Origin: Bosea sp. AS-1
GTDB taxonomy: Bacteria; Pseudomonadota; Alphaproteobacteria; Rhizobiales; Beijerinckiaceae
DNA length: 64,000 nt
Direction of reading: 5' to 3'
Assembly (NCBI RefSeq): GCF_002220095.1
Contig: NZ_CP022372.1
Span: forward strand, 3,382,501-3,446,500
The stretch's first letter is position 1. Each line of letters opens with the position of its first letter. The notes under the pieces are model-generated. The model did not search any database and had not been told where the DNA came from. It saw only the letters and a program-made list of their open reading frames with translations. This document shows, one piece after another, positions 51,805 through 62,588 of this stretch. A program made the position numbers and the translations under genes.

Positions 51805-52959
51805 ATGTCACGCAGCCGTTTCATCGGTCTGGTGCTCGCTGCCATTGTCGCTTCGGCCGGTCTCCCCGCCTCCGAAGCCTCTGCCCAGGGTGCCCCCCCG
51901 GCCCCGCCGGTCCAGGTCGCGTCGCCGCTCGCCAAGCGCATCACCAACTGGGACGAGTACACCGGCCGCTTCGAGGCCAGTGAACAGGTCGAGGTGCGTG
52001 CCCGCGTCTCCGGCTTCATCGACAGCGTTCACTTCCGCGACGGCGCTCTCGTTCAGAAGGGTGACCTTCTCTTTACCATCGATCAGCGTCCTTACAAACT
52101 GGCCGTCGACGTGGCCCAGGCCGACGTCGCCCGTGCCAAGGCGCAGGTCGAGCTCGCCCAGAACGAGGTCGAGCGCGCCGAGGGCCTGACGCAGAACCGC
52201 ACGATCACGGCCCGCGACGTCGACCAGCGCCGCGCCAACCTGAACAGCGCGCTCGGCACGCTGCAGGGCTCGGAAGCCACGCTCAAGAATGCCCAGCTCA
52301 ACCTGGAGTGGACCGAGGTCCGCGCGCCGCTCGCCGGCCGCATCTCGAACCGCCGCGTCGACCCGGGCAATCTGATCGCCGGCGGCCAGTCGGGCGCGAC
52401 GCTGCTGACGACGATCGTCGCGGTCGATCCGATCTACTTCACCTTCGACGTCTCGGAATCCGACTTTCTCCGCTATGCCCGCATGGCCAATGTCCGCGAC
52501 AACGCCAGCCGCGATTCCGGCACGCTGGTCGAGGTGCGGCTCTCGGACGAGGCCAAGTGGGACCGCAAGGGCAAGGTCAACTTCCTCGACAACGCGGTCA
52601 ACGCACGCTCGGCCACGATCCGCGGCCGCGCCGTCTTCGACAACAAAGACCAGTTCCTGACGCCGGGCGTCTTCGGCCGCCTGCGCTTCTATGCCGGCGA
52701 GGCGGACGCCCTGCTGGTGCCGGATGCGGTGATCGCCTCCGACCAGGCCCACAAGGTCGTGCTGACGGTCGGCCCGGAGAACAAGGTCGTGCCGAAGATC
52801 GTCGAGCTCGGCCCGCTCAGCGAAGGTCTGCGCGTGATCCGCGCCGGACTGACCGCGCAGGACAAGGTCATCATCGGCGGCAACGCCAACCCGATGGTCC
52901 GTCCGGGCGTGGCGGTGACGCCGCAGCCGGGCGAGATCAAGGTCGCGACCACGAACTGA
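51805..52959 (+). CDS. RND efflux transporter periplasmic adaptor subunit (MexE/AcrA type)
   Basis: The 384-residue precursor has a signal peptide (RSRFIGLVLAAIVASAGLPA ending ASAQG). The membrane-fusion-protein domains are in order: the lipoyl half (EVRARVSGFIDSVHFRDGAL), a coiled-coil hairpin rich in Ala/Glu (AQADVARAKAQVELAQNEVE), the second lipoyl half (LEWTEVRAPLAGRISNRRVD) and the beta-barrel. There is no lipobox. GGAG lies upstream of ATG 51805. It links the RND pump encoded next to an outer-membrane channel; no TolC-type gene is in the window. Confidence 0.94.
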   Translation: MSRSRFIGLVLAAIVASAGLPASEASAQGAPPAPPVQVASPLAKRITNWDEYTGRFEASEQVEVRARVSGFIDSVHFRDGALVQKGDLLFTIDQRPYKLAVDVAQADVARAKAQVELAQNEVERAEGLTQNRTITARDVDQRRANLNSALGTLQGSEATLKNAQLNLEWTEVRAPLAGRISNRRVDPGNLIAGGQSGATLLTTIVAVDPIYFTFDVSESDFLRYARMANVRDNASRDSGTLVEVRLSDEAKWDRKGKVNFLDNAVNARSATIRGRAVFDNKDQFLTPGVFGRLRFYAGEADALLVPDAVIASDQAHKVVLTVGPENKVVPKIVELGPLSEGLRVIRAGLTAQDKVIIGGNANPMVRPGVAVTPQPGEIKVATTN

Positions 52960-53044
52960 ACGGCAACGGGGCCAACCCTGCCCCGGCCACGACAATCCGG
53001 GCGCCCGACGGCGCCCGCCCGCCTTTTCCGGACAGGATAGCTCC

Positions 53045-56000
53045 ATGTTCCGCTTCACCCATTTCTTCATCGACAGGCCGATCTTCGCCACCGTGCTCTC
53101 GGTGCTGCTGACGATCGCCGGTGCCATCGCGCTGCGCACGCTGCCGATCGCCGAATATCCCGAAATCGCCCCGCCGACGGTGTCGATCCGCGCCACCTAT
53201 CCCGGCGCCTCGGCCGAGACGGTCGCCGCCACGGTGGCGACGCCGATCGAGCAGGAGGTGAACGGCGTCGACGACATGCTCTACATCACCTCGCAGTCGA
53301 CCGGCGACGGCGTGGTGACGATCAACGTCGTCTTCAAGGCCGGCGTCGACATCGACCAGGCGCAGGTGCTGGTGCAGAACCGCGTCTCGCAGGCCGAGCC
53401 GCGCCTGCCGCAGGAGGTGCGCCAGCTCGGCCTGCAGGTGCGCAAGGCCTCGCCGGACTTCCTGATGGTCATCAACATGATCTCGCCGGACGGGTCGCGC
53501 GATCCGCAGTACATCTCGAACTACGCCTCGCTCTACGTGAAGGACGTGCTGACCCGCGTCGACGGCGTGGGCGACGTCCAGGTCTTCGGCGCGCGCGACT
53601 TCTCGATGCGTATCTGGCTCGACCCGGCGAAGGTCGCCGCGCGCAATCTGACGGCGAGCGATGTCGTCGCCGCGCTGAGGGCCGCCAACGTGCAGGTCGC
53701 GGCCGGCGCGCTGAACCAGCCGCCGGCCAAGTCGAACGAGGCCTTCCAGCTCTCGGTCAACACGCTCGGCCGCCTGACGGACGTCTCGGAATTCGAGAAC
53801 ATCGTCGTCCGTTCCGACGCCGATGGCGGCACGATCCGCGTGCGCGACATCGCACGCGTCGAGCTCGGCTCGCAGGACTACACCACCAACGCCTATCTCG
53901 ATAACAAGAACACCGTCGCCATCGGCGTCTTCCAGCGCCCCGGCTCGAACGCGCTCGCGACCTCCGACGCCCTGATCTCGACCATGAACACCATGGCGAA
54001 GGATTTCCCGCCGGGCCTCGAGCACCGCATCATCTACAATCCGACCGAGTTTATCGCGGAATCGGTCAAGGCGGTGGTCGACACGCTGCTCGAGGCCATC
54101 GTCCTCGTCGTCATCGTGGTGATCCTGTTCCTGCAGACTTGGCGCGCGGCGCTGATCCCGATCGTGGCGATCCCGGTCTCGCTGGTCGGCACCTTCCTGA
54201 TCATGAGCGGCGTCGGCATCTCCTTCAACACGATCTCGCTGCTCGCGCTCGTGCTGGCGATCGGCATCGTCGTCGACGACGCGATCGTGGTGGTCGAGAA
54301 CGTCGAGCGCTATCTGGCGCAAGGCATGTCCCCGGCGGAGGCCGCGCACAAGACCATGGACGAGGTCGGCGGCGCGCTGCTGGCGATCGCGCTGGTGCTC
54401 TGCGCCGTGTTCATTCCGACCGCCTTCATCAGCGGCCTGCAGGGCACGTTCTACCAGCAGTTCGCGGTAACCATCGCGGCCTCGACGGCGATCTCCTGCT
54501 TCGTCTCGCTAACGCTGTCGCCAGCGATGTCGGCGATCCTGCTGAAGCCGCACAAGCAGCATGACGAGCATGAGCAGCACGGCTTCATCTACAAGCTGGG
54601 CGCGCCGGTGCGCTGGTTCTTCCACTACTTCAACGCCGGCTTCGACTGGCTCTCGCGCAGCTATGGCCGCCTCACCTCGCGGCTGATCCGGCTCGCGGTG
54701 ATCCTGCTCATCGTCTATGCCGGCCTGATCGCGCTCACCGCTCAGCGGCTGGCCCAGACCCCGACCGGCCTCGTGCCGCAGCTCGACCGCGGCTACTTCA
54801 TCGTCGCGATGCAGCTACCGCCCGGCGCCTCGCTGGAGCGGACCGACGCGGCGCTGCGCAAGGCCAACGAGATCCTGCAGTCGCGCCCCGGCGTCGCGCA
54901 CACCGTCGCGTTCGCCGGCCTCGACGGCGCGACCTTCACCATCGCGCCGAATGCCGGCGTCGCCTTCGTCACGCTCTCGCCGTTCAAGGATCGCGAGAAG
55001 CAGGGCCTGACGACGCAGGGCATCTTCAACGACCTGCGCCAGCAGATGTTCGGGATCTCGGAGGCCTTCACCCTGGTGATCGAGCCGCCGGCCATCTCCG
55101 GTATCGGCAATGGCGGCGGCCTCAAGGGCTATGTGCAGGATCGCAGCGGGCGTGGCCTCGCGGCGCTCGAGGGCGCGGCCTGGACGGTTGCCGGCTCGGC
55201 GGCGCAGCTGCCCTTCATCGTGCAGCCCTTCACCCTGTTCTCGACCAAAACGCCGCAGCTCTACGCCGATATCGACCGCACCAAGGCGGAGATGCTCGGC
55301 GTGCCGATCACGCGCATCTTCGAGACGCTGTCGATCTATATGGGCTCGGCCTATATCAACGACTTCAACCTGCTGGGCCGCACCTTCCGCGTCACGGCGC
55401 AGGCCGACAATCCGTTCCGCCTGACTACGCGCGACGTCGCCAATCTCAAGACCCGCAACGCGGATGGCGAGATGGTGCCGATCGGTTCGGTCGCGACCTT
55501 CAAGGATACGACCGGCGCCTATCGCGTGCCGCGCTACAACCTCTACCCGGCGGCCGAGGTGCAGCTCGCGATGGCGCATGGCTACTCGACCGGCCAGGGC
55601 ATCGCGGCGGTCGAGCAGATTGCCAAGGAGCGCCTGCCGGCCGGATTCGGCTTCGAATGGACCGAGATCGCGCTGCAGGAGAAGCTCGCGGGCAACACGG
55701 CGATCATCGCCTTCGGCCTCGCGGTGATCTTCGTCTTCCTGCTGCTGGCGGCGCTCTACGAGAGCTGGCTCCTGCCGCTGGCAGTCATCCTGATCGTGCC
55801 GATGTGTATCCTGGCGGCGATGTTCGGGGTGAACTACGCCAATCTCGACCGCAACATCCTGGTCGATATCGGCCTGGTGGTGCTCGTCGGCCTGGCGGCG
55901 AAGAACGCGATCCTGATCGTGGAGTTCGCCAAGCAGGCCGAGGAGGAAGGCATGCACCGGCGCGACGCGGCCATCGCCGCCGCCCGCACCCGCCTGCGGC

Positions 56001-56245
56001 CGATTCTGATGACGTCGATGGCCTTCATCCTCGGCGTGTTGCCGCTGACCATCTCGGTCGGCGCCGGCGCCGAGATGCGCCAGGCGATGGGCATCGCGGT
56101 GTTCTCCGGCATGCTGGGCGTGACGGTGTTCGGCCTGATCTTCACGCCGGTGTTCTACGTGATGGTGCGCTGGCTGGCGGATCTGCGCGGGACCAAGCGC
56201 AAGGCGCAGGCCCAGCCGCCGGCCGCTCCGACGGCGGCCCATTGA
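53045..56245 (+). CDS. RND efflux permease, HAE1 family (AcrB/MexF type)
   Basis: The 1066-residue pump has the typical start MFRFTHFFIDRPIFATVLSV, the docking-domain repeats, and the TM4 proton-relay pair in GIVVDDAIVVVENVERYLAQ. TM10 carries the relay Lys in GLAAKNAILIVEFAKQAEEE. It exports hydrophobic compounds from the periplasm using the proton gradient and forms a trimer. It is 85 nt downstream of its adaptor. The substrate range is unknown. Confidence 0.97.
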   Translation: MFRFTHFFIDRPIFATVLSVLLTIAGAIALRTLPIAEYPEIAPPTVSIRATYPGASAETVAATVATPIEQEVNGVDDMLYITSQSTGDGVVTINVVFKAGVDIDQAQVLVQNRVSQAEPRLPQEVRQLGLQVRKASPDFLMVINMISPDGSRDPQYISNYASLYVKDVLTRVDGVGDVQVFGARDFSMRIWLDPAKVAARNLTASDVVAALRAANVQVAAGALNQPPAKSNEAFQLSVNTLGRLTDVSEFENIVVRSDADGGTIRVRDIARVELGSQDYTTNAYLDNKNTVAIGVFQRPGSNALATSDALISTMNTMAKDFPPGLEHRIIYNPTEFIAESVKAVVDTLLEAIVLVVIVVILFLQTWRAALIPIVAIPVSLVGTFLIMSGVGISFNTISLLALVLAIGIVVDDAIVVVENVERYLAQGMSPAEAAHKTMDEVGGALLAIALVLCAVFIPTAFISGLQGTFYQQFAVTIAASTAISCFVSLTLSPAMSAILLKPHKQHDEHEQHGFIYKLGAPVRWFFHYFNAGFDWLSRSYGRLTSRLIRLAVILLIVYAGLIALTAQRLAQTPTGLVPQLDRGYFIVAMQLPPGASLERTDAALRKANEILQSRPGVAHTVAFAGLDGATFTIAPNAGVAFVTLSPFKDREKQGLTTQGIFNDLRQQMFGISEAFTLVIEPPAISGIGNGGGLKGYVQDRSGRGLAALEGAAWTVAGSAAQLPFIVQPFTLFSTKTPQLYADIDRTKAEMLGVPITRIFETLSIYMGSAYINDFNLLGRTFRVTAQADNPFRLTTRDVANLKTRNADGEMVPIGSVATFKDTTGAYRVPRYNLYPAAEVQLAMAHGYSTGQGIAAVEQIAKERLPAGFGFEWTEIALQEKLAGNTAIIAFGLAVIFVFLLLAALYESWLLPLAVILIVPMCILAAMFGVNYANLDRNILVDIGLVVLVGLAAKNAILIVEFAKQAEEEGMHRRDAAIAAARTRLRPILMTSMAFILGVLPLTISVGAGAEMRQAMGIAVFSGMLGVTVFGLIFTPVFYVMVRWLADLRGTKRKAQAQPPAAPTAAH

Positions 56246-56274
56246 GGCCGCCGAAAGGCGAGATCGCAGATATG

Positions 56275-56302
56275 AAAAGGGGCCGCGTCGCGGCCCCTTT
56301 TT
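56275..56302 (+). terminator. Rho-independent terminator after the RND operon
   Basis: GGGGCCGC-GTC-GCGGCCCC is a perfect 8-bp stem flanked by AAAA and TTTTT, 29 nt after the stop codon. Confidence 0.9.
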
Positions 56303-56353
56303 CGTTCCCCCTTGCGCGGAGCAGATCTCCAGACCGCAACCGATGGGAAGCCG

Positions 56354-56560
56354 TCAGACCAGACGGCGAGCCACCGTGCGGCACCCCCATGCGAGGCCGG
56401 CGGCGATGATGGTGCCGATCGCCCTCGCAGCCGGATCGGGGATCGCCTCTCCCCGCAGGAGCTGGACGACCGTCAGCACGATCATCAGCACCGCGACGAA
56501 GGCGAGGATGCCGGCAAGCACCGTCAGGCAGGCATAGGCCATGGCGCGGCTGAAGATCAT
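56354..56560 (-). CDS. Small two-helix membrane protein
   Basis: The 68-residue protein has a strong N-terminal hydrophobic segment (MAYACLTVLAGILAFVAVLM, IVLTVVQLL) and a second one (AIGTIIAAGLAWGCRTVA) ending in Arg residues. AGGAG precedes ATG 56560 at 6 nt. It lies between the convergent RND operon terminator and gatA on its own strand. No family was recognised; function unknown. Confidence 0.65.
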   Translation of the reverse strand: MIFSRAMAYACLTVLAGILAFVAVLMIVLTVVQLLRGEAIPDPAARAIGTIIAAGLAWGCRTVARRLV

Positions 56561-56652
56561 CACCGTCTCCTCGGCAGGGGGTGTCGGCCCAGCCTAGCGA
56601 TCAAGCACGGCCAATGTCACCCGGGCGACCAAGGGGAAGCCCGAGAGCCGAC

Positions 56653-58167
56653 TCAACCCCACCAGCGCTCGGCGACCGGGAAGCGGCCCGCAGCCTGCTC
56701 GATCACCGTGCCGAGCGAGAACAGCGTCTCCTCATCGAAGGGGCGGCCGATGAGCTGCAGGCCGAGCGGCAGGCCCTGCCCGTCGAGACCGGCCGGAACG
56801 GCGATGCCCGGCAGGCCCGCCATGTTCACCGTCACCGTGAAGATGTCGTTCAGGTACATCTCGACCGGGTCGGCCGAGCCCTTCTCGCCGATGCCGAAAG
56901 CCGCGGACGGCGTCGCAGGCGTCAGCACCGCGTCGATGCCGGCGGCGTAGACCGTCTCGAAATCGCGCTTGATCAGGGTACGGATCTTCTGGGCCCGGAC
57001 GTAATAGGCGTCGTAATAGCCGGCCGAGAGCACATAGGTGCCGATCATGATGCGGCGCTTGACCTCGGCGCCGAAGCCGGCGGCGCGGGTCTTCTCGTAC
57101 ATCTCGACGATGTCCCTGCCCTGCTCGCGCAGGCCGTAGCGGACGCCGTCATAGCGGGCGAGGTTCGAGGAGGCCTCGGCCGGGGCGACGATGTAATAGG
57201 CCGGCAGGGCGTATTTCGTGTGCGGCAGCGAGATCTCCACGATCTCGGCGCCGGCGGCCTTGAGCCAGGCGATGCCCCGCTGCCAGAGCGCGTCGATCTC
57301 CGGGTTGAGCCCGTCGAGCCGGTATTCCTTCGGAATGCCGATCTTCATGCCCTTCACGGAACGACCCACGGCCGCCTCGTAATCCGGCACGGCCATGTCG
57401 ACCGAGGTGGTGTCCTTGGGATCGTGGCCGGCCATCGAGCGCAGCATCACCGCGGCGTCGCGCACCGTCTTGGCGATAGGCCCGGCCTGGTCGAGCGATG
57501 AGGCGAAGGCGACGGTGCCCCAGCGCGAGCAGCGGCCATAGGTCGGCTTGATGCCGACGGTGCCGGTGAAGGCGGCGGGCTGGCGGATCGAGCCGCCGGT
57601 GTCGGTCGCAGTCGCGGCGAGGCAGAGGTCCGCGGCGACGGCCGCGGCCGAACCGCCCGAGGAGCCGCCCGGCACAAGATGGTTGCCCTCGACGGCGCCA
57701 TCGGCACCGGAGCCGACATTGGAGCCCTTGCGGCGCCAGGGGTTGACGACGTTTCCGAAAGCGCTGGTCTCGTTGGACGAGCCCATGGCGAACTCGTCGT
57801 TGTTGAGCTTCCCGAGCATGACCGCGCCGTCGCGCCAGAGCTGGCTCGTCACGGTCGACTCGTAGGGCGGCACGAAATTGCCAAGGATTTTCGAGCAGGC
57901 GGTGGTGCGCACGCCCTGCGTGGCGAAGAGGTCCTTGATGCCGAGCGGCAGACCTTCGAGCGGGCGGGCCTCGCCCTTCGCCAGCTTCTCGTCGGAGGCG
58001 GCGGCCTGCTTCAGGGCATGCTCGGGTGTCTCGAGCACATAGGCGTTGAGGGCGCGGCCCTTCTCGACGGCGGCGATATGGGCCTTCGTCAGTTCGGTGG
58101 CGGAGAAGGTCTTGGCCTTGAGGCCGTCGCGGGCCTCGGTCAGCGTCAGGCGGGTGAGATCGGTCAC
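56653..58167 (-). CDS. gatA: Aspartyl/glutamyl-tRNA(Asn/Gln) amidotransferase subunit A
   Basis: The 504-residue amidase-signature enzyme has the catalytic Lys in [14 protein letters not shown] and the Ser-cisSer-Lys triad region [18 protein letters not shown] and [13 protein letters not shown]. It releases ammonia from glutamine for GatB. Just before the GGSSGG motif is an unusual [17 protein letters not shown] stretch, about ten residues longer than in rhizobial GatA as I remember it. It follows gatC by 85 nt. Confidence 0.97.
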   Translation of the reverse strand: MTDLTRLTLTEARDGLKAKTFSATELTKAHIAAVEKGRALNAYVLETPEHALKQAAASDEKLAKGEARPLEGLPLGIKDLFATQGVRTTACSKILGNFVPPYESTVTSQLWRDGAVMLGKLNNDEFAMGSSNETSAFGNVVNPWRRKGSNVGSGADGAVEGNHLVPGGSSGGSAAAVAADLCLAATATDTGGSIRQPAAFTGTVGIKPTYGRCSRWGTVAFASSLDQAGPIAKTVRDAAVMLRSMAGHDPKDTTSVDMAVPDYEAAVGRSVKGMKIGIPKEYRLDGLNPEIDALWQRGIAWLKAAGAEIVEISLPHTKYALPAYYIVAPAEASSNLARYDGVRYGLREQGRDIVEMYEKTRAAGFGAEVKRRIMIGTYVLSAGYYDAYYVRAQKIRTLIKRDFETVYAAGIDAVLTPATPSAAFGIGEKGSADPVEMYLNDIFTVTVNMAGLPGIAVPAGLDGQGLPLGLQLIGRPFDEETLFSLGTVIEQAAGRFPVAERWWG

Positions 58168-58252
58168 GGGAAAATTCCGGAGTTATCTGGTCACAAAGAC
58201 CCGGATCGCGCTTCGCGCCTCCGGGACGATCGAAGAAGCGGCTAGCGGCCGC

Positions 58253-58540
58253 TCACTCGATCACCTTCGGCACCATGAAGTAATCGTCTTCGGAGGCCGG
58301 GGCGTTGGCGACGATCTCGTCGGCGATCTCGCCGTCGGTGACCACGTCCTCGCGCTGCTTCATCGCCATCGGCGTCACCGAGGTCATCGGCTCGACGCCG
58401 TCCACGTTCACCTCGTTGAGCTGCTCGACGAAGCCGAGGATGGCGTTGAGCTCACCTTGCAGCTTGGGCAGATCGGCCTCCGGAACGGCGATGCGCGCGA
58501 GATGCGCGACGCGTTTGACGGTGGCGAGATCGACCGACAT
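58253..58540 (-). CDS. gatC: Aspartyl/glutamyl-tRNA(Asn/Gln) amidotransferase subunit C
   Basis: The 95-residue protein is full-length Gat[61 protein letters not shown] and [11 protein letters not shown]. It stabilises the GatA-GatB complex. The start at 58540 has AGGAG upstream; an in-frame ATG at 58555 lacks one. A 26-bp perfect palindrome lies 42 nt upstream. Confidence 0.95.
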   Translation of the reverse strand: MSVDLATVKRVAHLARIAVPEADLPKLQGELNAILGFVEQLNEVNVDGVEPMTSVTPMAMKQREDVVTDGEIADEIVANAPASEDDYFMVPKVIE

Positions 58541-58582
58541 GGCGGACTCCTGCATGAGGCGCGGCTCGCGCGCCGGAAAACG

Positions 58583-58608
58583 GTTCGCCGCGCTATAGCG
58601 CGGCGAAC
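58583..58608. promoter_or_regulatory. 26-bp perfect palindrome upstream of gatC
   Basis: Every base of 58583-58608 pairs around a central TATA; the half is GTTCGCCGCGCTA. It sits 44 nt after the UPF0173 hydrolase stop and 42 nt before the gatC start on the same strand. With no T-run it is either a factor-dependent terminator or RNA processing hairpin, or an operator. Confidence 0.6.
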
Positions 58609-58652
58609 GCCCAGACGTAAATCAGCATTGAGCGATGAGCCGGATTATCGGC

Positions 58653-59351
58653 TCAGATCGCGAAGGCCTCGCCCTTCTTCGGCACGATGACCTCGATGCC
58701 GCTGCCCTTCATGCCGGCGAGGAAGGCGTCGGCATTCTGGTCGATGATCGGGAAGGAGCCGTAATGGCTCGGGATCGCGACCTTCGGCTTGACGAAGCGC
58801 GTCATGGCCAGCGCCGCGACCTTGCCGCCCATGGTGAAGCGGTCGCCGATCGGACAGATGCAGGCCTCGACGCCATGGATCTCGCTGAGGAGCGCCATGT
58901 CCGAGAAGATGTCGGTATCGCCCATGTGCCAGAGCGTCTTCTCGCCCTTCGCCTTGATGATCGCGCCATTGGGGCTGCCAACCGGCACGTTGACGCCGCC
59001 CTCGCCCATGCCGGCAGAATGATCGGCGCGGGTGAGCGTGACGCTGAACGGCCCGAGATCGACCGTGCCGCCGGTGTTCATCGGCTGGAACTTCTTCAGC
59101 CCCTTCGAGGCGAGATGCATGGCGAGGTCGTAATTGGTGATCACGGTCGCACCGAGCTTCTCGGCGATGTCGAGCGTGTCGCCGACATGGTCGCCATGGC
59201 CATGGGTGACGACGATGTAGTTCACGCCCTTCGTGACCTCGGCCGGATCGCCCTCGAAGGCCGGATTCCCGGTGAAGAACGGATCGATCAGGATGGCGGC
59301 GCCATCGATGTCGACGCGGAAGGCGGAATGGCCGTACCAGGTGAGCTTCAT
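58653..59351 (-). CDS. UPF0173 family metal-dependent hydrolase (metallo-beta-lactamase fold)
   Basis: The 232-residue protein starts [20 protein letters not shown] and carries the dinuclear-metal motif [35 protein letters not shown] and [12 protein letters not shown]. These match the UPF0173 group of the metallo-beta-lactamase superfamily. The substrate is not known. It is upstream of gatC on the same strand and divergent from ade. Confidence 0.93.
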   Translation of the reverse strand: MKLTWYGHSAFRVDIDGAAILIDPFFTGNPAFEGDPAEVTKGVNYIVVTHGHGDHVGDTLDIAEKLGATVITNYDLAMHLASKGLKKFQPMNTGGTVDLGPFSVTLTRADHSAGMGEGGVNVPVGSPNGAIIKAKGEKTLWHMGDTDIFSDMALLSEIHGVEACICPIGDRFTMGGKVAALAMTRFVKPKVAIPSHYGSFPIIDQNADAFLAGMKGSGIEVIVPKKGEAFAI

Positions 59352-59475
59352 GCGGGGGACTCCAGGCTTTCCAGTTTCCGGCCTCTATCTAGGCCGATCC
59401 GCCGGAGCGACCAAGTCGACAATGCGGGCCAAGCCATGCAGGCTTGTACCCATGACCACAGAACGGACTTCTCCC

Positions 59476-61176
59476 ATGACCGACGCTGCCACGCTCGCCC
59501 GCCGGATCGCGCAGGGCCATGGCGACGAGCCGGCCGATCTCGTCATCAAGGGCGCGCGGCTCCTCGACCTCGTCACCGGAGCCCTCGTCGAGAGCGACAT
59601 CGCCATCTGCGGCGACACCATCGTCGGGACCTATGGGTCCTACGAAGGCAAGCGGGTGATCGACGCGACCGGCCTCATCGCCGTGCCCGGCTTCATCGAC
59701 ACCCATCTGCACATCGAATCCTCGCTGGTGACGCCGCTCGAGTTCGAGCGCTGCGTGCTGCCCCATGGCGTCACCACGGCGATCTGCGACCCGCACGAGA
59801 TCTCGAACGTGCTCGGCGCCGAGGGCATTCGCTACTTCCTCGCCTCAGCCGAGGCGATGCGGATGGATCTGCGCGTCAACCTGTCGAGCTGCGTGCCGGC
59901 GACGCATCTCGAAACAGCCGGTGCCCAGCTCGAAGCCGGCGACCTGACCCCGATGATGGATCATCCCAAGGTCATCGGGCTCGCCGAGTTCATGAATTTC
60001 CCCGGCGTGATCAACCGCGATCCCGGCTGCCTCGCCAAGCTCGAGGCCTTCTCGCATCGCCATATCGACGGCCACGCGCCGCTGGTGCGGGGCAAGGATC
60101 TCAATGCCTATCTTGCCGCCGGCATCCGCACCGACCACGAGACCACCACCGCCGAGGAGGCCCGCGAAAAACTCAGCAAAGGCATGGCGGTGCTGATCCG
60201 CGAAGGCTCGGTCTCGAAGGACCTGCACGCGCTGATCCCGCTGATCTCGCGCGACGCTTCGCCGTTCCTCGCCTTCTGCACCGATGACCGCAACCCGCTC
60301 GACATCGGCGAGGAAGGCCATCTCGACTACATGATCCGCACCGCCATCGCGAACGGCGCGGATGTGCTTGCCACCTACCGCATCGCCTCGCTCTCGGCGG
60401 CGCGCAATTTCGGCCTTTTCGATCGCGGCTTCATCGGGCCGGGCAAGCGTGCCGATATCGTGCTGGTCGAGGATCTGGCCACCTGCGCGGTGCGCCGGGT
60501 CCTCACTGGCGGTCGGCTGGTGGAAGAGGCCCTGTTCGAGGGCCGAACCGAGGTTCCGGCGGTCGGGCATGGCAGCGTGAGGTGCCAGCCCGTCACGCCG
60601 GAGGATTTCCATGTGAAGGCGCGTGAGGGCGAGACGCCGGTGATCGGCGTCGTGCCGGGGCGGATCATCACCGAGCATCTTTCGATGAAGCTGCCGGCGC
60701 GCGACGGCCAGGCCCTGCCCGATCTGGCGCAGGACGCGGTCAAGGTCACGGTGATCGAGCGGCATGGCCGGAGCGGTGGCATCGCCACCGGCTTCGTCCA
60801 CGGCTTCGGCATGAAGCATGGCGCCATCGCCTCCTCGGTCGGGCATGACAGCCACAATCTCTGCGTCGTCGGCGTGGACGAAGCGTCGATGGCAGCCGCG
60901 GCGAACAGGCTGATCGAGACAGGCGGCGGCTTCGCGGTCGCCGATGGCGGCAAGGTCACGGCCGAACTGGCGCTGCCGGTCGCGGGGCTGATGAGCGAAC
61001 AGCCCTTCGAGGCGGTGCGGCACGATCTGGAGGGCTTGCGCGCGGCGGCGAAGGCACTCGGCGTCGTGCTGGCCGAGCCCTTCCTGCAGGTCGCCTTCCT
61101 CACACTGCCGGTGATCCCGCACCTCAAGATCACCGACAAGGGGCTGGTCGATGTCGACCGGTTCGCGCTGGTGTAA
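59476..61176 (+). CDS. ade: Adenine deaminase
   Basis: The 566-residue amidohydrolase-superfamily enzyme has the metal site [20 protein letters not shown], then [34 protein letters not shown] and [19 protein letters not shown]. The C-terminal half has [20 protein letters not shown] and [20 protein letters not shown], as in Ade. It converts adenine to hypoxanthine for salvage. The start at 59476 was chosen; ATG 59452 is an alternative with eight more residues. Neither has a strong ribosome binding site. Confidence 0.95.
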   Translation: MTDAATLARRIAQGHGDEPADLVIKGARLLDLVTGALVESDIAICGDTIVGTYGSYEGKRVIDATGLIAVPGFIDTHLHIESSLVTPLEFERCVLPHGVTTAICDPHEISNVLGAEGIRYFLASAEAMRMDLRVNLSSCVPATHLETAGAQLEAGDLTPMMDHPKVIGLAEFMNFPGVINRDPGCLAKLEAFSHRHIDGHAPLVRGKDLNAYLAAGIRTDHETTTAEEAREKLSKGMAVLIREGSVSKDLHALIPLISRDASPFLAFCTDDRNPLDIGEEGHLDYMIRTAIANGADVLATYRIASLSAARNFGLFDRGFIGPGKRADIVLVEDLATCAVRRVLTGGRLVEEALFEGRTEVPAVGHGSVRCQPVTPEDFHVKAREGETPVIGVVPGRIITEHLSMKLPARDGQALPDLAQDAVKVTVIERHGRSGGIATGFVHGFGMKHGAIASSVGHDSHNLCVVGVDEASMAAAANRLIETGGGFAVADGGKVTAELALPVAGLMSEQPFEAVRHDLEGLRAAAKALGVVLAEPFLQVAFLTLPVIPHLKITDKGLVDVDRFALV

Positions 61177-61314
61177 GGATCCACGCGCATCGGTGATCCG
61201 CGCAATCCGGACGGAGCGACCGCACCCGAATCGTCAATGAGCGGAATCGCTTCCGCTCACAGCTTCATCCATCGATTTATCATCGGCCGGGCGTGCCCGC
61301 CTTCGGCGAAGCGG

Positions 61315-62007
61315 TCACGGCGCTGTGCTGAGGATGAAGCGCAGATGTGGCTCCGGACCATAGAGCGGCATGACGAAGGTCTCGATCAGCCGGCCGCCAT
61401 TCTTCTCGATGATCCGGCGCGAGGCGTGGTTGGTCTCGTCGCAGGTGATGCTGATCTCCGGCAGCCCGGCTTCGCGCGCGACGCCCAGCATGGCGGCGAG
61501 CGCGGCGCTGGCATAGCCGTGGCCGGCGAAGGCCGGGAGGATCGAATAACCGATATGGCCCAGCACGTGCTCGGGCAGCGCCAACATGGGCCGGCCCTGC
61601 GCATCCTCCTGCCAGCGCAGGTTGATCGAGCCGACGAAGGGCCGCTCCGGCCGGTCCTCCGCGAAGATCCAGCGCGTCGGCCCGGGAATGCGGTCGACTT
61701 CCCGGCCATCCGGCAGGCGGATGCGGCCCGGGCCGCCCCGGATCTCGGCCAGGAAGGCGTCGGCATCGGCCGCGATGGCCGCAAGCTGCTCGGGCGCGAC
61801 GTTGCGGGTCGTGTTCGGCGACCAGCCGTCGCGCAGCGCCACCTGATAGGGGCCGAGCAGGGCCCTGTCGGGAACTTGCAGCGAGATCAGAGCCGGCACG
61901 CCGAGGATCTCCGTTAAGCGCGGCGATGCCGCTGGAGGCGCGAACGATAGAGGGATCGGCGGCCGGAGGCGACGGCTCCGGCCCGATATCGGCGCGGCAA
62001 CGGCCAT
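61315..62007 (-). CDS. GNAT family N-acetyltransferase
   Basis: The 230-residue protein has a C-terminal GNAT domain: FVGSINLRWQEDA, HVLGHIGYSILPAFAGHGYA with the acetyl-CoA-binding segment, SAALAAMLGVAREAGLPEIS and CDETNHASRRIIEKNGGRLI. The N-terminal 90 residues (ISLQVPDRALLGPYQVALRD, AADADAFLAEI) resemble the putative acetyltransferase group often seen with this core. The start is uncertain because the frame is open far upstream; 62007 is the most economical ATG. It is divergent from ruvX. Confidence 0.82.
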   Translation of the reverse strand: MAVAAPISGRSRRLRPPIPLSFAPPAASPRLTEILGVPALISLQVPDRALLGPYQVALRDGWSPNTTRNVAPEQLAAIAADADAFLAEIRGGPGRIRLPDGREVDRIPGPTRWIFAEDRPERPFVGSINLRWQEDAQGRPMLALPEHVLGHIGYSILPAFAGHGYASAALAAMLGVAREAGLPEISITCDETNHASRRIIEKNGGRLIETFVMPLYGPEPHLRFILSTAP

Positions 62008-62080
62008 TCCCGCCACGCAACGCCCGCGCCTCCCATAGCAACCGCTCGCAAGCGCTGGCCGGGCGTGGTACCGCGCTGGG

Positions 62081-62584
62081 ATGACCAGCGCCATCGTCCC
62101 GCTCGAAAGCTTCCTGGACCTGCCGGCCCATGCCCGGCTGCTGGGGCTCGACCTCGGCACCAAGACGATCGGGCTCGCTCTGTCAGATGTCGAGCGCCGC
62201 ATCGCGACGCCGCTGGAGACGATCCAGCGCATCAAGTTCGGGGTCGACGCCGCTGCCCTGCTCAAGATCGCGGAGAAGCACGGAGTCGCCGGGCTGGTGA
62301 TCGGCCTGCCGCTCAACATGGACGGAAGCGAAGGGCCGCGCGTGCAGTCGACCCGCGCCTTCGTGCGCAACCTGTCGCCGCTGAGCGACCTGCCGATCGT
62401 GTTCTGGGACGAGCGCATGTCGACGCTGGCCGTGACCCGCACCCTGCTCGATGCCGATGCCTCGCGGGCCAAGCGCGCCGCCGTGGTCGACAAGATGGCG
62501 GCGGCCTACATCCTCCAGGGCGCGCTGGACCGGTTGCTGCGCCTCGCCGTGCCCGAGGAGGACGAGGAAGACGACTACGAATAA
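62081..62584 (+). CDS. ruvX: Holliday junction resolvase-like protein RuvX/YqgF
   Basis: The 167-residue RNase H-fold protein has [40 protein letters not shown] with the catalytic acidic context, and [20 protein letters not shown]. The family is needed for 16S rRNA 5' maturation and was first linked to junction resolution. An acidic tail EEDEEDDYE ends the protein. A hairpin follows at 62589. Confidence 0.94.
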   Translation: MTSAIVPLESFLDLPAHARLLGLDLGTKTIGLALSDVERRIATPLETIQRIKFGVDAAALLKIAEKHGVAGLVIGLPLNMDGSEGPRVQSTRAFVRNLSPLSDLPIVFWDERMSTLAVTRTLLDADASRAKRAAVVDKMAAAYILQGALDRLLRLAVPEEDEEDDYE

Positions 62585-62588
62585 GCGA

